Assembly: GCA_028291445.1 (NCBI GenBank)
Contig: JAQGIA010000392.1
Span: 1-7,525, forward strand
Length of the DNA: 7,525 nucleotides
Direction: 5' to 3'
From: Belnapia sp.
GTDB lineage: Bacteria; Pseudomonadota; Alphaproteobacteria; Acetobacterales; Acetobacteraceae
Of the stretch, positions 1 through 5,366 are shown piece after piece. The position numbers were made by a program, and so were the translations under genes. Each line of letters begins with the position of its first letter. The first letter of the stretch is position 1. A model generated the notes under the pieces. That model did not search any database. It had not been told where the DNA came from and was given only the letters and a program-made list of their open reading frames with translations.

Positions 1-148
1 GGAGTTCATTAACAGGCGGAAAGAACGGCCGGCGGAATCAAGGCCCGGTAATCGGCTTGACCGCAGGACAGGCCGCAACTTCGCACCCCATCGCGTGAAG
101 GTCCTGCTGCACATCTGCGGTTGCTAATCTGTACCTAGGCGGAAAGTT
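1..148. other. Leader region upstream of the sugar-nucleotide operon
   Basis: No recognisable gene lies here. One plus-strand frame is open from the window edge to a TAA at about 127-129, but its translation resembles no family I know, so it is not called as a gene end. The 10-mer AGGCGGAAAG occurs twice, at 14-23 and 137-146; the second copy sits just before the first ATG of the next gene and may act as its ribosome-binding site. A CCTAGG palindrome lies at 134-139. I see no convincing -35/-10 pair, so the operon promoter may be further upstream or of a non-standard type. Confidence 0.4.
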
Positions 149-1207
149 ATGATTGGGAATCCAGACATGAAGATCCTTATCACGGGCAACATGGGTTATG
201 TTGGGCCGGCTGTGGTGCGTCGCCTGCGACAGAGCTTTCCTGATGCCTTCCTGCATGGGCACGACAATGCCTATTTCGCCCATTGCCTCACCAATGCGGA
301 GCAACTGCCGGAACGCCTGCTCGACCTGCAGACCTATGGCGACGTGCGCGACATGGACCCGTCGCTGCTCGAGGGCTGCGATGCGATCGTCCACCTTGCG
401 GCGGTCTCGAACGACCCGATGGGGAACCGCTTCGCCCAGGTGACCGCGGCGATCAACCAGGACGCCTCGGCGGCGCTCGCACGCGCGGCGGCCAAGGCCG
501 GCGTACGCAATTTCGTCTTCGCATCGAGCTGCAGCGTCTACGGCGTCGCCGCAGGCCGCCCGCGGCGCGAGGAGGACCCGCTCAATCCCGTGACCGCTTA
601 TGCCGCCTCGAAGATCGGCACGGAACAGGCGCTGCGCCAGATCGGCGGGCCGATGGTCATCACCTGCCTGCGCTTCGCCACCGCATGCGGCATGTCCGAT
701 CGGCTGCGGCTTGATCTGGTGCTGAACGACTTCGTGGCCTGCGCCCTCGCCAGCGGCGAGATCAGCGTGTTGAGCGACGGGACGCCCTGGCGGCCGCTGA
801 TCGATACCCGCGACATGGCCCGCGCGATCGACTGGGCGGTCGGGCGCACCGCGGAGAATGGCGGGCAGTTCCTCACGGTGAATGCCGGGTCGAACGATCG
901 CAACTACCAGGTGAAGGATTTGGCGAATGCCGTCGCCGCGGCGGTTCCCGGCACCACCGTCAGCATCAACACGACGGCGCCGGCCGACAGCCGTTCCTAC
1001 CAGGTCGATTTCGGACGCTACGCCAGCCTCGCGCCGGACTATCAGCCGCAGGTCACGCTGGCGCAATCGATCGAAGATCTGGTCGCCGGGCTGCGGGGCA
1101 TGGGCTTCGCCGATGCGGATTTCCGCAACTCATCGCTGATGCGGCTGCAGGTGCTGCAAGGCCATATCCGCAAGGAGCGGCTGTCCGATGACCTGGTCTG
1201 GAACTGA
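149..1207 (+). CDS. NAD-dependent epimerase/dehydratase (extended SDR), sugar-nucleotide modifying
   Basis: Cytoplasmic extended short-chain dehydrogenase/reductase, 352 aa, probably acting on a nucleotide sugar by epimerisation, dehydration or reduction. Seen in the sequence: an N-terminal beta strand with the glycine-rich NAD(P) motif TGNMGYVG (residues 12-19), HLAAVSNDP (82-90, the usual 'HLAA' strand), FASSCSVYG (124-132, supplying the catalytic Ser/Thr), and the YxxxK catalytic pair as YAASK (Tyr151, Lys155). A substrate-binding half follows, with the RPLID (215-219) segment typical of sugar-nucleotide SDRs. Length is normal for extended SDRs. Two starts are possible: ATG at 149, preceded by AGGCGGA, or ATG at 167 (MKILITGN), preceded by GGGA eight bases away; the second better fits a usual SDR N-terminus. 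It is the first gene of the operon, 33 bases before the cytidylyltransferase gene. It lacks the N-terminal sequence expected of CDP-glucose 4,6-dehydratase (RfbG). The exact substrate cannot be read from the sequence. Confidence 0.9.
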   Translation: MIGNPDMKILITGNMGYVGPAVVRRLRQSFPDAFLHGHDNAYFAHCLTNAEQLPERLLDLQTYGDVRDMDPSLLEGCDAIVHLAAVSNDPMGNRFAQVTAAINQDASAALARAAAKAGVRNFVFASSCSVYGVAAGRPRREEDPLNPVTAYAASKIGTEQALRQIGGPMVITCLRFATACGMSDRLRLDLVLNDFVACALASGEISVLSDGTPWRPLIDTRDMARAIDWAVGRTAENGGQFLTVNAGSNDRNYQVKDLANAVAAAVPGTTVSINTTAPADSRSYQVDFGRYASLAPDYQPQVTLAQSIEDLVAGLRGMGFADADFRNSSLMRLQVLQGHIRKERLSDDLVWN

Positions 1208-1220
1208 CCGAAACCGGCTT

Positions 1221-1235
1221 CATCCGAAAGGGCCG
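1221..1235 (+). promoter_or_regulatory. Ribosome-binding leader of the cytidylyltransferase gene (copy 1 of a repeated leader)
   Basis: CATCCGAAAGGGCCG, with the AAAGGG Shine-Dalgarno core ending 8 bases before the ATG at 1241. It matches the leader of the next gene (2036-2050) at 14 of 15 positions. Confidence 0.6.
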
Positions 1236-1240
1236 CTCCG

Positions 1241-2011
1241 ATGAAAGTAGCATTGCTGGCCGGCGGCTTCGGCACGCGCCTCAGCGAGGAAACCACCGTC
1301 CGCCCCAAGCCGATGGTCGAGATCGGCGGCAAGCCGATCATGTGGCACATCATGAAATACTATGCCCATTACGGCATGAAGGATTTCGTGGTGCTCGGCG
1401 GCTACAAGGTCGAGTACATCCGCGAGTATTTCCTGCGCTACCGCATGAGCCAGTCGGATTTCACCATCGACCTCCGCTCTGGCAAGGTCGACTGGCTGGA
1501 GGCGGTGGGCGACGACTGGCGGGTGACCGTGCTCGATACCGGCGTCAGCTCGATGACCGGCGGCCGCATCCTGCGCGCCCGGCAATTCCTGCAGGATGAG
1601 CGCTTCTGCCTGACCTATGGCGACGGGCTCAGCAATGTCGATCTCGACCAGCTCATCTCGACGCATGTCTCGGCGAATGCCTGGTGCACGCTGACCGCGG
1701 TGACCCAGCCGGGCCGCTACGGCGCCTTGCGGCTGAGCGACGACCGCACCGGCGTGATGGGCTTCCGCGAGAAGGACAAGGCGGATGGCGGCCTCATCAA
1801 CGGCGGCTTCTTCGTCTGCGAACCGGCGATGCTCGACCTGATCGACGGCGATGACACGGTGTTCGAGGCGGAGCCGATGCAGCGCATGGTGGAACGCGGC
1901 AAGCTCTCCAGCTACGTGCATGACGGCTATTGGCAGAGCATGGATTCGTTGCGCGACAAGCAGATCCTCGAGGCGCAATGGGCCGAGGGCGCCCCGTGGA
2001 AAGTCTGGTAG
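1241..2011 (+). CDS. rfbF: Glucose-1-phosphate cytidylyltransferase
   Basis: Cytoplasmic enzyme that joins CTP and alpha-D-glucose 1-phosphate to give CDP-glucose and pyrophosphate, the entry step to CDP-linked deoxy and branched sugars of O-antigens and other glycans. The 256-aa length matches the family (about 257). Seen: the nucleotidyltransferase signature LAGGFGTRL (residues 6-14), followed by RPKPMVEIGGKPI (21-33, with the conserved Lys), then the YGDGLSNVD block (126-134, metal-binding Asp128), GGLINGGFF (183-191), and DGYWQSMDSLRD near the C-terminus (228-239, with the second metal-binding Asp at 235). The start ATG is supported by AAAGGG 8 bases upstream and by alignment of MKVALLAGG with the expected N-terminus. 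It sits between the SDR gene (33-base gap) and the Rossmann-SAF oxidoreductase gene (43-base gap). The partner gene rfbG is not in the window, so the later fate of the CDP-sugar is unclear. A related CTP-dependent transferase with another phosphorylated substrate is possible but less likely given the complete motif set. Confidence 0.95.
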   Translation: MKVALLAGGFGTRLSEETTVRPKPMVEIGGKPIMWHIMKYYAHYGMKDFVVLGGYKVEYIREYFLRYRMSQSDFTIDLRSGKVDWLEAVGDDWRVTVLDTGVSSMTGGRILRARQFLQDERFCLTYGDGLSNVDLDQLISTHVSANAWCTLTAVTQPGRYGALRLSDDRTGVMGFREKDKADGGLINGGFFVCEPAMLDLIDGDDTVFEAEPMQRMVERGKLSSYVHDGYWQSMDSLRDKQILEAQWAEGAPWKVW

Positions 2012-2035
2012 GCCGTGCAGTCCCCCGCCATGCTC

Positions 2036-2050
2036 CATTCGAAAGGGCCG
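2036..2050 (+). promoter_or_regulatory. Ribosome-binding leader fixing a TTG start (copy 2 of a repeated leader)
   Basis: CATTCGAAAGGGCCG differs from the leader at 1221-1235 at one position. The GGG core (2045-2047) lies 7 bases before TTG at 2055, which is the main evidence that the oxidoreductase gene begins there and not at the far upstream in-frame ATG inside rfbF. Confidence 0.6.
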
Positions 2051-2054
2051 TGCC

Positions 2055-3395
2055 TTGATCATCGTTGATACCGCCCTTGCCCGGCGCGAGGCCGCAGGCC
2101 GGCCGATCCGCGTCGGCATCGTCGGCGCCGGCTTCCAGGGCGCCGCCATCATCCGCCAGATCGTCACGGCGACGCCGGGCATGCGGGTTGCGGCGGTCGC
2201 CAACCGGCATGGCGACAAGGCGATGGAGGCGCTCAGCATCCTCGGTCTCGATCCGGTATTCTGCACCGGGCGCGGCGCGATCGAGGCTGCCATCGCCCGC
2301 GGCCAGCCGGTCGCGACCGAGGATGCGGTAGGACTCGCCGGCGCCGATGGCATCGACGTCGTCGTCGAGGTCACCGGCTCCATCGATTATGCCGCCGAGG
2401 TGGTGCTCGCGGCGATCGCCGCCGGCAAGCATGTCGTGCAGATGAATGCGGAGCTGGACGGCACCGTCGGCCCGATCCTCAAGCAGCGGGCCGATGCCGC
2501 CGGCGTCATCTACAGCTTCTCGGATGGCGACCAGCCCGGCGTGCAGATGAACCTGTTCCGCTTCGTGCAGGGGCTCGGCGTCAAGCCGGTGCTCTGCGGC
2601 AACATCAAGGGGCTGCACGACCCCTATCGCAACCCGACGACCCAACGCCCCTTCGCCGAGAAGTGGGGCCAGAAGCCCGCCATGGTCGCCTCCTTCGCCG
2701 ATGGCACCAAGATTTCCTTCGAACAGGCCATCGTGGCGAATGGCACCGGCTTCAAGGTCGCGCGGCGCGGCATGATCGGGCCGGATTTCTCCGGCGGCGA
2801 TCCCACCGCACCGTTGCGCCCGCTCGAGGAAACGGTGAGCGCCTTCGCCGAACATCTGGACGCCGGCGGCCCCGGCATCGTCGATTATGTCGTCGGTGCC
2901 CGGCCCGGCCCCGGGGTCTTCGTCCTCGGCACCCATGACGATCCGCGCCAGCAGCACTTCCTCAACCTCTACAAGCTCGGCACCGGGCCGTACTACTGCT
3001 TCCACACGCCCTACCATCTCTGCCACTTCGAGGTGCCGATCTCGATCGCCCGCGCCGCCCTGTTCGGCGATGCGGTGCTGGCGCCACGCGGCGCACCCGA
3101 GGTCGGCGTGATCGCGGTTGCCAAGACCGATCTGAAACCGGGCGATACCATCAGCGACTTCGGCGGCTACGAAGCCTATGGCGTGGCCGAGAATGCCGAG
3201 GTGATCGCCCGCGACCGGCTGCTGCCGATGGGCATCGCCCTCGGCTGCCGCATTACCAGGCCGGTGGCCAAGGACAGCGTGCTCCGCTTCGCCGATGTCG
3301 CCATTCCTCCCGGCCGCACCATCGACGCGCTCTACGCCGAGCAGGAAGCGCGCTTCCCCCTCGCCATGCCCATCAGGGAAAAGGTCCCGACATGA
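2055..3395 (+). CDS. NAD(P)-dependent oxidoreductase with C-terminal SAF domain (COG4091-like, 'predicted homoserine dehydrogenase')
   Basis: Predicted cytoplasmic NAD(P)-dependent dehydrogenase of 446 aa. Seen: an N-terminal Rossmann fold with GIVGAGFQG (residues 21-29); a second conserved strand, DVVVEVTGS (101-109), as in homoserine dehydrogenase-like proteins; a central catalytic region with CGNIKGLHDPYRNPTT (181-196) and a Tyr/His-rich stretch (YYCFHTPYHLCHFEVP, 313-328); and a C-terminal region (about 351-436) that reads as a SAF domain, with KTDLKPGDTIS and a glycine/proline-rich end. Family knowledge: this architecture is annotated as predicted homoserine dehydrogenase, but members often sit in sugar and polysaccharide loci, so true homoserine oxidation is doubtful here. 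The start is TTG at 2055, backed by a good Shine-Dalgarno sequence; the frame is open further upstream, but that part lies inside rfbF and reads as an out-of-frame arginine/serine-rich shadow. The stop overlaps the next start (ATGA), implying translational coupling. The likely role is oxidation or reduction of the activated sugar or its precursor; this is inference. Confidence 0.85.
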   Translation: MIIVDTALARREAAGRPIRVGIVGAGFQGAAIIRQIVTATPGMRVAAVANRHGDKAMEALSILGLDPVFCTGRGAIEAAIARGQPVATEDAVGLAGADGIDVVVEVTGSIDYAAEVVLAAIAAGKHVVQMNAELDGTVGPILKQRADAAGVIYSFSDGDQPGVQMNLFRFVQGLGVKPVLCGNIKGLHDPYRNPTTQRPFAEKWGQKPAMVASFADGTKISFEQAIVANGTGFKVARRGMIGPDFSGGDPTAPLRPLEETVSAFAEHLDAGGPGIVDYVVGARPGPGVFVLGTHDDPRQQHFLNLYKLGTGPYYCFHTPYHLCHFEVPISIARAALFGDAVLAPRGAPEVGVIAVAKTDLKPGDTISDFGGYEAYGVAENAEVIARDRLLPMGIALGCRITRPVAKDSVLRFADVAIPPGRTIDALYAEQEARFPLAMPIREKVPT

Positions 3396-3940
3396 TCTAC
3401 CGAAAGACGTCGCTCGCCGATGCCTGGCTGATCGACATCGAGCCGCGCGGCGACGAGCGCGGCTTCTTCGCCCGGACCATGTGTCGCGATGAATTCGCGG
3501 CACATGGGATGGCCACCGATTACGTGCAGCAGAACATGTCGACCTCGGCCCAGGCCGGCACGCTGCGGGGCCTGCATTTCCAGCGTGCGCCGCATACCGA
3601 GGCGAAGCTGGTGCGCTGCCTGCGCGGCGCTCTTGTCGATGTCATCGTCGATCTGCGGGCCGGCTCGCCCAGCTACTTGCGGCACGAAGCCTTCGAGCTG
3701 ACGGCGGCCAATCGCCGGCAGCTCTATGTGCCGCCCGGCTTCGCGCATTCCTTCCAGACGCTGGCCGATGACACCGAGGTTTCCTACCTGGTGTCCTCGG
3801 CCTATGCGCCGGCGGCGGAGGGTGGCCTTCGCTACGACGATCCGGCGCTTGGCATCGCCTGGCCGCTGGCCGTCACCGCCATCTCGGACAAGGATGCGAA
3901 ATGGCCGCTGCTGAAGGCCAGTGACGCACCGATCTTCTGA
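3392..3940 (+). CDS. dTDP-4-dehydrorhamnose 3,5-epimerase family protein (RmlC-like cupin)
   Basis: Cytoplasmic cupin-fold epimerase of 182 aa, close to the usual RmlC length. The family epimerises C3 and/or C5 of 4-keto-6-deoxy nucleotide sugars. Seen: RGDERGFFAR (19-28), QQNMSTS (46-52), GTLRGLHFQ (56-64) with the catalytic-base His62, AKLVRCLRGALVDVIVDLR (71-89) with Lys72, LYVPPGFAHSFQ (111-122), Tyr132 in EVSYLV, then RYDDPALGIAWP (147-158) and the terminal SDKDA (165-169), whose Asp168 occupies the place of the usual catalytic-dyad Asp. All key residues appear present, so it is probably active; whether it works at C3, C5 or both cannot be told. Because it follows a CDP-forming enzyme, its real substrate may be a CDP- and not a dTDP-sugar (inference). 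The ATG overlaps the previous stop by 4 bases, and AAAGG lies 7 bases upstream. The last 109 bases overlap the convergent glycosyltransferase gene. Confidence 0.92.
   Translation: MIYRKTSLADAWLIDIEPRGDERGFFARTMCRDEFAAHGMATDYVQQNMSTSAQAGTLRGLHFQRAPHTEAKLVRCLRGALVDVIVDLRAGSPSYLRHEAFELTAANRRQLYVPPGFAHSFQTLADDTEVSYLVSSAYAPAAEGGLRYDDPALGIAWPLAVTAISDKDAKWPLLKASDAPIF
3832..3940. other. Convergent 3'-end overlap of two genes (109 bases)
   Basis: The 3,5-epimerase gene (plus, stop at 3938-3940) and the glycosyltransferase gene (minus, TAG at 3832-3834) share these bases on opposite strands. Their third codon positions coincide. The overlap encodes the conserved end of the epimerase, including SDKDA, but only the non-conserved tail of the glycosyltransferase. 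No room remains for a conventional terminator between the genes. Confidence 0.85.
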
Positions 3941-4929
3941 TCGGCCGGCGGCCGCCTGGCCGGCGCCACGGCGTTCGGCTGCGCCGCCGGCCCGATGATG
4001 CGGATGCCGGTCATGTCCGGCGCCGCATCCGCGGTCAGGATCTGCGGATTGAAGCGCAGGCCGGCGATGACGCCACGCAGCACGATCGCCGCCTTGGCAA
4101 AGCCCTGCTCCCGGCATAGCCGCGCCGCCAGCTTCGCCTGGCGGCGCAGATAACGGACCACCTCGGAGAAGTTCTCGTAGCGCCGCTTGATATAGATGTC
4201 GTTGCGAATGCGGTGGGCATGGTAGGCGATCCGCGCCGGGCTCGTCTCGGTGCGGATATCGAGCACGCCGGCGGTCTGGCGGACATGCACCACGCGGCTA
4301 TCCCCGACGATATAGGCCGGGTGGCCGCGGGTGATCCGCATGGTGTACTCGGAATCCTCGCCCCAGATGAACATGGCGGGAATCGGCAGCCCGTATTCCA
4401 GCATCGTCGTACGCGGCAGCAGGATCGATACGAAGGTCGCCCGCGTGACCGGCACCATGCTGTGTTCGAGGAGATCCGGCCAATTGCTGTAGTTCAGCGC
4501 ATTGGAGCGCCGGTCGACCTCCGGCACGTTGGTCAGCAATCCGGCGGGACAGCGGGCGCTTGAAATCACGAAGGGCGCGGCGTAATTCCGCTCGATCAGC
4601 ACGTCCTCGGCCACGAGCAGCCGCTCCAGCGCATTCGGGGCAGCGATGACGTCGTCATCCATGACCCAGATATAATCGGCCCCGGTCTGGTAGCCGAGCT
4701 GCATGCCCAGGGTAAAGCCGCCGGCGGCGCCGATATTGGCCGGCAACAGATAGGAGGTGACCCTCTCCGCCCACTGCCGCGCGAGCATCTCCGGCGTTCC
4801 ATCGCGGCTTGCGTTGTCGACGACGATGATCCGGTCGCAGCCCCGGGTCTGCGCGCAAAGGGCCGCCAGGCAATCGTTCAGCAGGTCCTTCCGGTTATAG
4901 GTCAGAACCACCGCGCAAACTGTGGACAT
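3832..4929 (-). CDS. GT2-family glycosyltransferase (galactofuranosyl/rhamnosyltransferase-like)
   Basis: Inverting GT-A fold glycosyltransferase, 365 aa from the chosen start, expected at the cytoplasmic face of the inner membrane where it extends a lipid-linked glycan. Seen: VVLTYNR (7-13), VVDNASRDGT (36-45), NIGAAGGF (65-72, as in GlfT/rhamnosyltransferase-type GT2 enzymes), the metal-binding DDD in VMDDDV (89-94), the acceptor-side WGEDSEYTMR (189-198) with the probable catalytic Asp192, and the late VVHV (213-216) plus RNDIYIKRRY (242-251) segments. No clear membrane helix is seen. The start chosen is ATG at 4929, with GGGAAG (minus strand, 4934-4939) close upstream; a TTG at 4968 would add 13 residues. 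The recognisable domain ends near residue 300. The last 65 or so residues are Ala/Pro/Ser-rich with no family resemblance, and about 36 of them are encoded antisense to the 3,5-epimerase gene. Donor and acceptor are unknown. Confidence 0.9.
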   Translation of the reverse strand: MSTVCAVVLTYNRKDLLNDCLAALCAQTRGCDRIIVVDNASRDGTPEMLARQWAERVTSYLLPANIGAAGGFTLGMQLGYQTGADYIWVMDDDVIAAPNALERLLVAEDVLIERNYAAPFVISSARCPAGLLTNVPEVDRRSNALNYSNWPDLLEHSMVPVTRATFVSILLPRTTMLEYGLPIPAMFIWGEDSEYTMRITRGHPAYIVGDSRVVHVRQTAGVLDIRTETSPARIAYHAHRIRNDIYIKRRYENFSEVVRYLRRQAKLAARLCREQGFAKAAIVLRGVIAGLRFNPQILTADAAPDMTGIRIIGPAAQPNAVAPARRPPADQKIGASLAFSSGHFASLSEMAVTASGQAMPSAGSS

Positions 4930-5366
4930 CGTTCTTCCCGCTTCACGACTCTCGCCAAGGATGCGCAAGCCGCTTTATCCCTGTGTCGACAACATTATCA
5001 GGACGGAAAAGAAATTTTGGTCACATAAGGTTCAGGCCAGCACACAGCTTGGTTTGCAGATGATGCGACACCGTATTCGATTTGATACGATCGGCAAAAC
5101 GACGACACCACAACCATTCCATGCAACCGCATACTTTCGATGGGTTGGGTATCGATAATGCGACAAGGTGCATCCAATTGCCGTGAGCGGCGTTGATCGG
5201 GCTGCCGTTCGCCTCGCCCTGCGACTATATGCTTCCCTGTGGCCGCGGGACCACTGCGGTGGCGTTTGGATGCCGGCGCCACCACCGCTTCGGGTGCAAC
5301 GGCACCCGGTATGACGGTCCCGGCAAGCAACGAACATAAGGATGGATTTTCGGTGGCTTCGACGCG
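4930..5366. other. Divergent, comparatively AT-rich intergenic region between glycosyltransferase and flippase genes
   Basis: About 440 bases without a convincing gene. The stretch from about 4970 to 5160 is clearly richer in A/T than the surrounding genes, as expected of promoter DNA serving two divergent genes. Possible -10-like hexamers are GATAAT on the minus strand (4994-4999, about 65 bases before the glycosyltransferase ATG) and GATAAT on the plus strand (5154-5159), but neither has a good -35 partner. A small dyad, CGTAT-(8)-ATACG, lies at 5072-5089. From about 5160 to 5366 the base composition returns to GC-rich. A short plus-strand frame at 5239-5454 is open but has no family resemblance. 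I see no tRNA, insertion sequence or riboswitch. Confidence 0.6.

Noticed and set aside
2..129. Open frame from the left window edge, considered as the end of an upstream gene
   Set aside because: Only about 42 codons, with a translation that resembles no known C-terminus; it cannot be told from chance.
38..1066. 342-codon minus-strand open frame opposite the SDR gene
   Set aside because: The plus strand has full SDR motifs; the antisense translation is of shadow composition.
1220..2383. 387-codon minus-strand open frame opposite rfbF
   Set aside because: rfbF is unmistakable on the plus strand, and the antisense product has no recognisable domain and spans two unrelated genes.
1797..3503. 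568-codon open frame on the minus strand opposite the SAF oxidoreductase gene
   Set aside because: It is antisense to a gene with clear motifs. The translation is rich in Arg, Ala, Gly, Asp and His with no domain, as expected of a shadow frame in GC-rich DNA.
3940..3965. GC-rich palindromic sequence after the 3,5-epimerase stop, considered as a terminator
   Set aside because: It lies inside the coding tail of the opposite gene, has no T tract, and short G/C palindromes are frequent in this DNA.
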